64,000 nt of DNA, from the NCBI GenBank assembly GCA_000697665.1, contig KL197760.1, positions 89,427 through 153,426 on the forward strand, in the 5' to 3' direction. The position numbers and the translations under genes were made by a program. The stretch comes from Jaapia argillacea MUCL 33604. Taxonomy: Eukaryota > Basidiomycota > Agaricomycetes > Jaapiales > Jaapiaceae. This document shows, piece after piece, positions 11,374 through 21,655 of this stretch. The first letter of the stretch is position 1, and each line of letters begins with the position of its first letter. The notes beneath the pieces are model-generated. The model searched no databases and was not told the DNA's origin. It worked only from the letters and a program-made list of their open reading frames with translations.

Positions 11374-12234
11374 ATGAACCCGTCCATTCTGGACCTCCCT
11401 TCAGCTCACAAGCACAAAATCAAAGACAAGGGACAAATCGGCGTGAAACCCTTCTTGAACTGGACTTCATCAATAGAGGCGAAAGTCGACTGCCTTGGCG
11501 ATCAGTCCATCCTTGAAATGGCGTGGTGGAAAACCCCAGGTTCTCCCCCAGTCATGCCCTCCCACGAATATATCGTTCTCAAACTCAATTCTGTCGCCCT
11601 GAGGGTCGAACGGGACGCTACGTCGTGGGCATCAGCTCTAGGTCCGAACTTTCGAGGCCAATGCAAGGATACGGTGACGGTTTCGCGAGACGATCGGGAT
11701 CTACGGGGAAAGAACGACGAGATTGTCGCAAGCCTTCGATTCCCCCAATCCGTGGCTCTCATGTCCTATTTGACTCTCCTCCTCGATTTCATCTTCCCGA
11801 TGGCAAAGTTTTATAACCTTTACACGTTCAATTGTTGGTGGTTCGCCGCGTTTCTCTGGAGGAATCTCGCCAAGTGTGGCAAGGAGAAGATCTTGGACTT
11901 TACCGTCTTGATGGAAGGTATCGTCTCGGGACGAGATGATGCCATGGACCCGATACGGTTCTCCAAGATGATGCATGATCAGCAGTTATCGATGCTGCAG
12001 CGCTTTTATGGGGAGACAGCCTCATCCGCCAAGAACCAGTTCAACCTTGTCTCGGGCGTGATCGAGTTGGCGTTTGAACGTCTTTTTCAGTCGTATAGGG
12101 AGATCCATGCGTCGAAGGCGATGTTTGAAACTCAGATGAAGTCGCTCCGGCGAGAGTTCGAGGACCGCCTTCGAGCCTCTGTAGAAGAACAACTTCGTTC
12201 CTCAGGTGGCTCTCAAACCAAATCGGATACCTGA
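11374..12234 (+). CDS. Uncharacterised protein with H..NC motif (papain-like-fold candidate)
   Basis: Single open frame; the second ATG (MNPSILDLPS) is chosen because the upstream 12 codons look like leader. About 286 aa. It shows PSHEYIVLKLNSVALRVERD around residue 70, a hydrophobic segment, and then KFYNLYTFNCWWFAAFLW near residue 150. A His in a strand-like segment followed by Asn-Cys at a helix start resembles NlpC/P60, LRAT or PPPDE proteins, where these residues are catalytic; this is inference from motif shape only. The C-terminal third (about 200-286) is charged and helical, likely coiled coil. It sits about 100 bp upstream of the NACHT-WD40 locus on the same strand. Confidence 0.6.
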   Translation: MNPSILDLPSAHKHKIKDKGQIGVKPFLNWTSSIEAKVDCLGDQSILEMAWWKTPGSPPVMPSHEYIVLKLNSVALRVERDATSWASALGPNFRGQCKDTVTVSRDDRDLRGKNDEIVASLRFPQSVALMSYLTLLLDFIFPMAKFYNLYTFNCWWFAAFLWRNLAKCGKEKILDFTVLMEGIVSGRDDAMDPIRFSKMMHDQQLSMLQRFYGETASSAKNQFNLVSGVIELAFERLFQSYREIHASKAMFETQMKSLRREFEDRLRASVEEQLRSSGGSQTKSDT

Positions 12235-12340
12235 GGTGTGTTGGCATCTTGTCCTTGTCCGTCAATCCATTTTTCAACTTTTTTTGTATTTTCCAGTCCC
12301 AAGCGGAGATTCATATTCATCTGTGTTTTCATCCATCCAC

Positions 12341-14615
12341 ATGGGTAGCTCCTCTGTGGAATCCCAGCCTATCACAGAGGATATGCAAGTCAAACCCTCG
12401 GACAAATGGGTGTACGCCGCGCACATTGCTGCAAGTATGCATATTCTTGCCAAAGATCCGCTCATGGGGAGGCCGGTATGTCGCCTCTTCACCGCGTTGG
12501 ATCCTGCCTAATCTTTGGTTAGCGTAACTCAGATGATGTCGGCGCATGGCATCTACTCTGTGATGCGTTTTGGCAATGTGTATGTAACATTTTCTTGTTC
12601 TCCACCGCGTTATCTCACCAGAAGGAATTACATGCTGGAAGCACCCAAGGGGAGCGACAAGGATATCACAATACTATATGAACGCATGAAGGTTGCCTTC
12701 GAAGTCGCGGTCACTTTCGACGCCGTCGACTGTGCAGGACACAGAATGGTCTTCGATGATATGTTGAGGGTGTTGACGGATTGTGTAATGTTTATCCATG
12801 AATATGGAGTTGGACGATCTTGGGGTGCGCTTCCTACTATTTCCTGATGCTAGGCCCTGACACCCCGTTCAAAGAGTGGCGCAGGACAAACAAGAAAATA
12901 AAAGAGCTCGGGAATTATCTTGCCAAATTTGAGAATCAAATGCGTGACTATCTGGCCACGGTACAACTGTAGGAGATACCGGCACCGATCATGCTTTCAG
13001 GTGTGCCAACTCGCTCAAGAGTGTCGTCAAATCGTTTAACCTGCCATTTAGATTCCGAAAGAGCTCTGCTGGAGCTTAGGTTAGACCCGATGCCTCCATC
13101 CCTTCCGTCCCAGCCGTGTCTCCCAGGAACATTCCAGCGGATCATCTCCGTAATCACGTCGTGGCTCCTGGAAGGTGAACATCAGATATTCTGGCTAAAT
13201 GGGGTGGCAGGATCGGGAAAAAGCACAGTTGCGAGTACTATCTGGGAAAAGTCAGGAGAGATGGGAGACCGTGTTCGTCGAGGAGCCTTCATATCATTCA
13301 ACCGCTCGGAAGCCGAGTCCAGTAACCCCAGAAAGGCGATAGCGACTTTGGCCTACCAGTTCAGCTTCCTCGATGATAGAATTGGTGCTGCCATCGTCAA
13401 TGTCTTGAAAGCGCATCCCAACATTGTGGAACGTTCGCTACCTGAGCAATTCAGCCGCCTCATCGTGGGTCCCCTGGAATCCATCCCTGGGCTGGAGCGC
13501 TCGGGGCGAATTGCGGCTGTCCTTGATGGGCTAGATGAATGCAGCGGGAGTGGTGAGGAACGACAAGAACTCTTGTGTGTGTTATCGAGAGGGTTTGGTG
13601 CCAATTTGCAGTTTACGAAGCTACTAGTGACCAGCCGATGGGAACCCGATATCGAGGCTGCCTTCAACCCCGAAACCAGTATCCTCGTATGTTCTAAGGA
13701 TCTGTCCTACCGGTCGGCTGACGACAATGTCCGACGCTACATCGAATACGAGCTAGCTGATATTGGCCGGGAGGACGCGATCTTCCACCAGCAGTACCAG
13801 AAGATCGATGCAGCCGCCCGGTTGACATAGCAGGCCAACGGGCTCTTCATTTGGGCCCAAACAGCTTGTTCTTATATCCGGGAGAGCCCTAGGGAACGTC
13901 TACAAGAAGTCTTGCACATATCCCACCATTCTTCCACCGCCACGCTGTCACTGGCTCTCGACTCTCTTTATCTCAAGGTTCTGCACAACGCGAATTCAAC
14001 GTACGGTGATGACGGCCAAGGGAACCGTGATCTAATCATCCTCTTCGGCACAGTTCTTGTCTCAGCAGCCCCGTTAAGCTGCGCTATGGCCGACGACCTT
14101 ATATTCAGCTGTGCGCGCTCCCAAGAACTCCTTCGTCCGTTACGCAGTGTCGTCACGTTTCTGGATGATAAACCCATCCAATTCGCCCACCTTTCATTCA
14201 AGGATTTCTTGTTGGATCGGGAACGTTGTGGGAAGACTGGTGGATCGGTAGTGAAGGTGATAACAGGCTGGTTGCCGCGCGATGCCTCACTTGCCTCGCT
14301 GAATATTTTGGTCGCAACAGTAACACCGCCCTGACTGGTCCCGGCGATATTCCCAGCCACATATCATATGCCTGCCGTTTTTGGATGAAACATGCTTGCA
14401 GATCAGGCGACCAGTTCAGAGGGGACCTAGGGATGCAGGTTCAAAAATTCTTTCGTACACATTTTATCCACTGGTGGGAAATCATGGTTCTTTTGGAAAT
14501 GTTTTCGGAGGGTGTTCATGGGTTGGAGGGGCTTCTCCAATTCACGAATGTAAGCAAGTTTTGCCGGCTGGTTTGTGATCATATTCTGAACCTGATGGCT
14601 ATCCCAGCAATTTGA
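12341..14615 (+). pseudogene. NACHT NTPase (STAND/NLR-like) module, decayed
   Basis: The segment encodes a fungal NLR-type protein. The pre-NACHT helical region (MVFDDMLRVLTDCVMFIHEYGV) is followed after an intron by a NACHT core. This has Walker A GVAGSGKSTV (about 13204), sensor text GAFISFNRSEAE, Walker B-like IAAVLDGLDEC (about 13510) and TSRWEPDIEAAF. An in-frame TAG at 13828-13830 interrupts AARLT-x-QANGLFIWAQ. A one-base loss near 14230 shifts frame between HLSFKDFLLDRERCG and WWIGSEGDNRLVAARCL. The reading then continues (ISYACRFWMKHA, FFRTHFIHWWEIM) to an intron at about 14550-14607 leading to the WD40 part. In fungi such proteins are implicated in non-self recognition. It is probably non-functional as one gene. 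Confidence 0.7.
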
Positions 14616-14697
14616 ACTGGCCGACGAGGGTCTCAAAGTACAGTATCATGCCTATCAGGCCTATCAGTTCATTTCCCGGTTCGCGGATGACATTGAA

Positions 14698-16461
14698 ATG
14701 GATACGTCACGCATCGTGAGGACAGCACTCCTATTCGCACCCAATCAAAACCGTATCCGTCAAATGTACTCGAAAACACCTGCTTTACGGGTAACGAGCC
14801 CCCCAGTGGATCGTTTGTTGCGTCTAGGAACCCATACTGGGCCAGTCTCATGCATCGCATGCTCCCCCAGTGGTCTCGTGTTCGCATCGGGATCGCAGGA
14901 TGCGACGCTACGGGTTTGGGATGCGCTCACGGCTTCACTGCTCCATGACCCTATTCAATTCAGCTCTCCCATTACCTGCTTGTCGTTTTCACCCGATGGA
15001 TTATCAATCGCCACGGGTTTGGAAGACAATAACATTATGACCTGGGACGCTACCATTGGCTCCCGTCGCCTTCAAGGCACGCAGACGGACGTCGGCCCAC
15101 TCGCCTCCATAACATTCTCTTCCAGTGGCTCCACGATCATATCAACATCTCGCTCGGGAATTCTTCAAGTCTGGGATATCGACACTGGGAAACCCCTGCT
15201 TGAACCTCTCGAGTCCCACGCCGATCCTCTGTCAATCGCAGCATTTTCCCCCAATCGATCCTTGATCGCATCAGGCTCCGATCGTGGCATTATTCTCGTG
15301 CGCAACACTGCGACGAGTGTCCCCCGCTTCGAGCCTATTACTGGCCACGAGGGTCCTATATTGTCATTGTCGTTCTCCCCCACAGGTTCATCGATTGTCT
15401 CGGGGTCCGTGGATCGAACTGTTCGAGTATGGGATGCATCGACCGGCGTCGCTCTCACCGAGCCTTTACGAGGTCATAGTGGCTCGGTGATGGCTATAGC
15501 ATGCTCCTCCCGTGACCTTACGATCGTGTCAGGCTCTGAGGACGGCACAGTACGAGTGTGGGATACTACACCAAAACCCGCTCCGTTGAGTGCTGTCCGG
15601 GTAACCTCCGTTGCCTCATCTCCGGATGGGTCGAAGGTAGTCGCGACGCTTGATGATGGAAGGATCCAAGTTTGGGACGCCACAGCCGACGCCTCCTCCT
15701 TCTCAACTCAAAGCAATCATGCTGAGGTGCAGGTTCTCTCTGCAGCCTTTTCACCTGACGGCTCGAAAATTGTGACTGGAGCAGGTGATACGACCATACA
15801 AGTTTGGGATGCAGAATTGGTCACATCTATACTCGGTCCCGTTGGAGGTCACGAAGCCAAAGTGATGTCCGTTGCTTTCTCTCCAACCAGCAAGATGATT
15901 GTGTCCGGGTCAGAGGACAAGACCATCCGTGTTTGGGATTCAATCACTGGAGCCCCCCTTTTCGAACCCATGCGAGGACATTGTGGTCCGGTTGCTGCTG
16001 TGGCGTTCTCTCCTGATAGCTCCATGATTGTCTCTGGGTCGGATGATGAGACCATCCAAATATGGGACACACGTCGCGGTTTCTCACTTCTTGGGAACCC
16101 GCTGAGCCTCAACGCTACACCCCGTTCTATCGCATTCTGCCGAGATGGTTTCAATGTTTTCTCGATATCCTCCGATGGCGCCATTCATCTATTCGGGCTC
16201 TTCTCCAGTGAGAACCCACCGCTCCGCTCTGAGGACAAAACCCCCAGTCCACGATCGGAGGGAGGGACAGGTGGACCCCTATCAATCAGACGTAGCGATT
16301 ATATTGCGCAGATACCTGCGTTCATCACTGGTATCCGGCCTTGGGGTCCTCCACGTCGAACGACATCGTGGAATTGCTCAGTGTGTACCACAGGGAATAG
16401 CCTCCGAGCGTTGATATTGCACGAAGGTTACCCAATTTTCATGGAGCTCGAGATGATCTAA
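14698..16461 (+). CDS. WD40 repeat region of the NACHT-WD40 protein
   Basis: Open 587-codon frame, no internal stop. About eleven WD40 repeats follow one another, ending LRVWD, IMTWD, LQVWD, ILVRN, VRVWD, VRVWD, IQVWD, IQVWD, IRVWD, IQIWD and IHLFG, enough for a propeller and a half. The frame continues upstream to an acceptor at 14607 with linker text (QFISRFADDIEM, ALLFAPNQNRIRQMYSK) usual between NACHT and WD40 modules, so it is most likely the 3' half of the gene starting near 12341. It could still be expressed alone from ATG 14698. The C-terminal 90 residues after the repeats carry a CSVC pair. WD40 arrays in these proteins are the presumed ligand-sensing part. Confidence 0.8.
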   Translation: MDTSRIVRTALLFAPNQNRIRQMYSKTPALRVTSPPVDRLLRLGTHTGPVSCIACSPSGLVFASGSQDATLRVWDALTASLLHDPIQFSSPITCLSFSPDGLSIATGLEDNNIMTWDATIGSRRLQGTQTDVGPLASITFSSSGSTIISTSRSGILQVWDIDTGKPLLEPLESHADPLSIAAFSPNRSLIASGSDRGIILVRNTATSVPRFEPITGHEGPILSLSFSPTGSSIVSGSVDRTVRVWDASTGVALTEPLRGHSGSVMAIACSSRDLTIVSGSEDGTVRVWDTTPKPAPLSAVRVTSVASSPDGSKVVATLDDGRIQVWDATADASSFSTQSNHAEVQVLSAAFSPDGSKIVTGAGDTTIQVWDAELVTSILGPVGGHEAKVMSVAFSPTSKMIVSGSEDKTIRVWDSITGAPLFEPMRGHCGPVAAVAFSPDSSMIVSGSDDETIQIWDTRRGFSLLGNPLSLNATPRSIAFCRDGFNVFSISSDGAIHLFGLFSSENPPLRSEDKTPSPRSEGGTGGPLSIRRSDYIAQIPAFITGIRPWGPPRRTTSWNCSVCTTGNSLRALILHEGYPIFMELEMI

Positions 16462-16631
16462 TGGAGGTAACGCTTCAATACTAATGCATCCGTATTTAAA
16501 TTCTGCTCGTCGATACTTCGTGCTCCTACGGCATTTGTAACTCAAGTTTCAGCTACGGCATTCCACTTCCTGAAAACGGGCGTCATGCACGGTGACATAG
16601 GTCGCCCTACCTACGCTGACGTTCAGGCGGC

Positions 16632-16657
16632 AATGTTAGCAACGCCACCATTTCGGA
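16632..16657 (-). repeat. tRNA-Glu 5' fragment at the end of cassette B
   Basis: The reverse strand reads TCCGAAATGGTGGCGTTGCT, a damaged copy of the first bases of tRNA-Glu. It occupies the position where copies A and C have the full array and tRNA. Homology to the cassette stops here. Confidence 0.65.
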
Positions 16658-16739
16658 GGTGAGAGCTAGGTGTAACACGTCTATATAATCCTCTTCCACT
16701 CCACAATGAGCTCAACAGTACTTTGTGGTTGTAACTCAT

Positions 16740-17045
16740 ACTTGGATAAGATGGAGGATGTTGTCCACGGAGCCAATCGATGAGACTATTTGCACCGTGT
16801 GGGATTGACAGAGCGACCGGGTCACGACGCAAAGTCCAGAGCGTAGCATTGAGTGGATAGTGGAGAAGCCAGGGATAACATCAGGTCTGATACTCATGCG
16901 AAGGGTGGTCACGGTCAAGTCATGGTGAACGGTCCTTCGTTATCGGTGAGCAGCGTGCGTGTAGCAGATTTGTACCATATAAAATAATCTACTGAGAACA
17001 GGTCTTAGCTACCGCATAGACCAAGAACGGGGAAGACTAACCCGG
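16740..17045 (-). repeat. Conserved 3' flank of the coiled-coil cassette (copy B)
   Basis: Non-coding sequence after the stop of the coiled-coil gene, nearly identical to 52398-52690 and similar to 2106-2392. Confidence 0.75.
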
Positions 17046-19655
17046 CTACCCAACAAACATAACGAGGTCATCATCACACTCATCGTCCTCGTTCTCGTCG
17101 TGATCATCACCATAAACGCCGGGCCTCCTTGATAGCTTATAAACCAGATTTTTCTGCGATACGAAAGCATATAATCAGAGGAAACGACATCGAATGTGGT
17201 AGGCATCGGCTTACCGAGTTCGATGACACTCCAAGGCGACCAACAACTCGAGAGCCTGCGGCGAGAGGTGCGGCGGGAGGCTTTGTAGCCTTAATATCCC
17301 CTCGCTCGACCTCAAGAGTAGCTAGCATCTGAGCGCCATGAACTACAACGTTAGACCCAGGGGCGGAGTTAGGAGGTGATTGTGCCACTCGACCAGATGG
17401 AGGCGGGGAACGAGAGCGAGAGAGTGGTGACAACGACGGAGATTTAATTGGTACATTGGCGGGATCAGAACTTGACTCGAATAGTGATATTTGAGCTTGG
17501 GGATGTGGATTTTGAAATCGAGGTTGCGGAGGGAGATGTGGGAGGAGCCCGCCTGGCTCGGTATTGCTGGCGTGTGGGGACAGCTTTTGAGCTCGTATTT
17601 GGCGTTGTCCAGAGGAGAATCCCAACTTCCGTCTCGTCAGCTTGAGTCCATTAGGTGACTCGGAATTAAGGACTTCAGATGTAGTATGGCCCATAAGCGC
17701 GGTAGGAATGGAACTTGATGAAGAAGTACCGGGTGGAAATGCGGCAGCAGGATTATCGTGAAAGGAGAGGAGGAATGAACGAGAGTAGATNNNNNNNNNN
17801 NNNNNNNNNNNNNNNNNNNNNNNNNNNNNNNNNNNNNNNNNNNNNNNNNNNNNNNNNNNNNNNNNNNNNNNNNNNNNNNNNNNNNNNNNNNNNNNNNNNN
17901 NNNNNNNNNNNNNNNNNNNNNNNNNNNNNNNNNNNNNNNNNNNNNNNNNNNNNNNNNNNNNNNNNNNNNNNNNNNNNNNNNNNNNNNNNNNNNNNNNNNN
18001 NNNNNNNNNNNNNNNNNNNNNNNNNNNNNNNNNNNNNNNNNNNNNNNNNNNNNNNNNNNNNNNNNNNNNNNNNNNNNNNNNNNNNNNNNNNNNNNNNNNN
18101 NNNNNNNNNNNNNNNNNNNNNNNNNNNNNNNNNNNNNNNNNNNNNNNNNNNCGGTTTTCGAGGCGAATCGTCCATCATGAGGCGAGGGCGAGGAGGTTGG
18201 AGCGTCGATTTCGAGGGGTCGTTTCTTTCTCGAAGAATGTGATTGTACATTTTCATCATTCGCGCGATTTGAGGCCGGAGTGGTGGCAACAGTGATGTAC
18301 TTCTCGATCCTGTCCAACGACTGGGCATGTTCGCGTTGATGCCTTATCACGTCCAATAACCGAGTTTCGAGGCTGTCCAGGTGGACGTCGAGGAACGAAG
18401 AGTCTGGCTGGAGTCTCACCTTTGCAATCGANACCCCCAATTCTTCCACCTTGCCATGGAGTTCGGCGGTCTGTGCACCGAAATCCTCTCTGAGATGACC
18501 AAGGTTGGACCCAACTTCCTCAAAGGTAGTCCCAAGTAACCCAACGCTCCCCTTCACACCTTCAAAGCCCAAACCAATCTGCAATTGAACTTCCCCAACT
18601 GCATCCTTCACCTCGCGCTTGAAACTTTCTTTGATCTCGTCCCAGTCCTCCCTCAGCTGAATCAACATAGCATCTCTCACTTCCTTCAGACCCTCCTTGG
18701 TCTCTCCACGCAATTCCCTGACCTCCCTTCTCGCCTCTCCGACCACCTCCTTAACTTCCGCCCTGACTTCATCTGCCATCTTATCGACGTGAACTGGTAA
18801 GGTCTGAATGAGGGGAAGGACAGCCGCGAGTGTGGTGAGGACAGTAGTTTGGTTCTCGAGGAGCGTTTGGAGGCTTTGAGCTTGCGTTTGTGTCAGCTAG
18901 AGAACGGATGGCGGTCAGTCGAGTTAGAGGAGTGATGGCGACAAGATAAAGAAAAGGAATCGGCAATCTAGATCCACCGTCTGGGATAAAGCGAATGAGA
19001 TATGCGCACCAAATGCAAGACATCCACCCTCCGATCCAAGGCCTCCAGCCTCCTTTCCGTCGAATCTACGTCCTTCAGGACGCTCTCCATCATGGAAATC
19101 TGTACAGGATTTCCCATAGTTTGCAGAACCATCCTTTGACTCCGATCCACTTGAATCCCACATCAGATTAGCACAAAATACGTGGATATATGCGTCGTTC
19201 AACTCACTCAAATCACCAACGTCCGCTCTAGGAGCTTCAAACCCGCTCTCCCACCGGCCCTCAACCTCCCCAACCCTCATTTTAACATCCTCGACAGTCT
19301 TTAACAGTCCGTCCACCCTTCCCGAGAACTTTTGTAGTTGGGATTGGGTGTCGGCGAGGAGGATGCGCCAGGACGTGGAGGGTTTGTCGACGGGAGTTAG
19401 GAGACTCATACTGTTGGATTTTGGATTACCATTTGATGCTAATGTGGACGTGGGTGTGAAGAAGGGATTTGGGTGGGTGGTATTTTGTGATTCGGAGACA
19501 CCGAGCGTTCGCAGAGGCAGATAGGTCCAAAGTGGAGTTCGTTTCAGCTTTGGTTTTGGGTCCGCTGGCGATGGGTTCATTGTTGCATTTAAGGGTGGAT
19601 TGGAGGAAGTAACGGGTGGTTGGGCAGGCGGCGGTGTCGATAATGTCGAATCCAT
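17046..19655 (-). CDS. Long coiled-coil protein with acidic tail, cassette copy B
   Basis: ATG at 19655 (MDSTLSTPPPAQPPVTSS). Exon 1 has a Pro-rich start then heptad-like sequence (LLADTQSQLQKFSGRVDGLLK). A short exon follows with DRSQRMVLQTMG and LEALDRRVDVLHL. A long exon starts LTQTQAQSLQTLLENQ and runs through MADEVRAEVKEVVGEARREV and GTTFEEVGSNLGHLREDFG; it is rich in Glu/Lys/Val heptads and includes KVRLQPDSSFLDVHLDSLE. The C-terminal part is Ser/Pro-rich. The last exon (about 17155-17046) encodes NLVYKLSRRPGVYGDDHDEN followed by an Asp/Glu run and LVMFVG. No family is recognised. Coding looks open on both sides of a 361-base gap. It lies directly downstream of an Nnf1-like gene on the same strand, as in copy C. 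Confidence 0.6.
17791..18151. other. Assembly gap (361 N)
   Basis: Run of N inside coiled-coil copy B; one more ambiguous base is at 18432. The homologous place in copy C also has a gap. Copy A (2900-3300) shows what sequence is probably missing. Confidence 0.99.
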
Positions 19656-19799
19656 CGTGGTCGAGGAGAGGGAGAAAAACTTACACGGTGAAGACCCAAG
19701 TTCATATGTTTCTGCTCATGTTTTCTCCACCCAAATTGATGTGACTAAAATTCAAGACAAGTAATGTAGGCAAAGAGTCCAGATAATATACATCACGAA

Positions 19800-20992
19800 A
19801 CAAATACATCTCAATGTCTTGGGTTTGTTGCAGCGGTAGCTCGTGCCATTTGGCGTGCACCTGTGAGTTTCGATTAGAACAGCAGTGAGACTTGGAAGTT
19901 AGTCGTCAGTTGGTGAGTCATCGAGTGGGCAAAAAATAAGATCAATCAACGCGCGTATAGTCCACTCCTATCTCTGTGACGCTCGCTCCGTACAACAAAG
20001 CCTCGACCACCGTACTCGCGAGGGCGATTTCAGATAGCGACTTTGTAGCCCACCATATACACATATCACGAACAGAAAGCAGAAATGAATGCACGAAGGT
20101 AGGGTAGAGGGTGCCAGAGGAAGGAGATAAAATTGACCAAGGGTAAGGGAAGAAACACTCGCCTCGACCAGGGTGTGCAGTAGGAGAATGGCTTGTTGGT
20201 CTGCCTCCTCCCGCTTCCGTACATTGTCTTGCATAACTAGTTGTAGTTGGCGATTGTTGGTCTCCAACTAAAATTATCGTTGCCAGCCAATAACAAAATA
20301 GAAGGAACGCGTCACGGAAAGTAACGGGTTGGGCTGGACATGTGGATCCAGCAGAACAACAAAGACACACCTCAGCCAACCTCCCTTCAACCTTCTAACC
20401 TCTTCGTCTAGGACAGGTACGGTCCTAGCTCTGACCGCAGCTTTCGGGTACAGATCCTCTCTCCATACATCTTGGCCTAAGTTTCCCTCTCCGTCTGACC
20501 CACCAGCAGCTTTACAAGCTCGAGCTTCGGTCACGACTAAATGCGGCGCGTCGATATTTTCGCGAGCATTATATTTCTCGATCGCTTGTTCGCAGCTGGT
20601 TTACCCATCCAGAAGCTTGGCCCCAGGAAGATAACCCAAGGAAGGGGGACGAAAAGGACGCACGGAGATCATGCCTCCCAAACATCTCGAATAGTGGTAT
20701 GCAGCTACGTCAAGCCGGCATCTGTCTCCTTTGACGACCGCCGAGAAACGTTCTGCAGAGTCCTCATAACTATCTCAGCCGTAGACCGTGTCAATTCGTT
20801 TTTAGCCTTGAAAGCAGCTGGGCAAGGGAGATTCACATCCACTTGTGTGCAACCCGCTGAATCGCGAGTCAGAGAGCCAAGTGAAAATGTAGCCAGCGTT
20901 TCGAGGGAGGTTCGACGTGTTTCTTTGGTCATGAGTGCAAGATCAGCAGTCGCCGGTGCTGGTGGGTTGAATAGTTGAGAAGATGAGGCTAT
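19800..20992 (-). pseudogene. Nnf1-like kinetochore protein, copy B (degenerate)
   Basis: Same exon layout as the copy at 23512-24752. The start codon is ATA instead of ATG (20992). A TAG replaces a Gln codon in the exon reading GL-T-x-LHTTI. The last exon is cut after QQTQDIE by a deletion that joins it to the 3' flank. The exons for the VTEARACKAAGGSDGEGNLG and METNNRQLQLVMQDNVRKRE helices remain readable. It was probably once a functional MIND-subunit-like gene; now broken. Confidence 0.65.
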
Positions 20993-21655
20993 CGTGGTTT
21001 AGGACAGTTAGCCCAAAGTTAGCCTGAGCGTAAGTAATGAGAAGCGATGAGGAAGGTTACGTCCGCCGGACTGTATTGATATGTTTATATACCCTCCTAA
21101 GAATTCATACAGATTCATACCCGGACTTGGACGCCCACCTTGCGACTTTTTGCGCGAGTCAGAATCCTCCTAGATCAAGTTAATCGGCCATCCCCACCTT
21201 TTGCTTCTCGTTCTATTCTATTTCTATTATGTACATGTGTCATGCTCCTTTGCCGCTGACCACCTTCGAAGCCACTCCTTATACCCTTGGAACCCTCGGC
21301 TACTGCGAATCCCATCTAGACCTGATACTGACAACCACCCGTTGTAGACATTGTTACCGCCCCTCCCCACCCGTAACATTATACGCAACCACCGAAGATA
21401 CCCTTTAGTCCATGTATACAGGCAGCTCCTTTTAGTACCTGCCCCGCGTCTGTACTCGTAGTTAGTGCGCAATGGCTCCATAGAATTCATCATCACCTTC
21501 CGACTTTAAGGTTCATTTATTGAATGGCTTCTACCCTGATCTTAGGTCTGGTTCCTCTCGGAAACTCAGAGTTTTCGTTTGGCAATGTGGGTGTCGTTTG
21601 CTTCATAAACCATGTCTCCCCCAACCTGCGGTTTCAGTTTCTCCTCCCCTCATCC
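20993..21655. other. Intergenic between divergent Nnf1 copy B and DUF6533 copy F
   Basis: No gene recognised. It would hold the promoters of both neighbours. The last 130 bases are in-frame-like on the + strand but show no similarity to the other DUF6533 copies. Confidence 0.4.

Noticed and set aside
12970-12972. In-frame TAG before the NACHT core as a third lesion
   Set aside because: It lies in a plausible short intron (GTACAAC..TTTCAG), so it is not counted as damage.
17715-18328. Open frames crossing the N run
   Set aside because: They exist only because N is read as X; the coiled-coil gene in the other frame explains the flanks.
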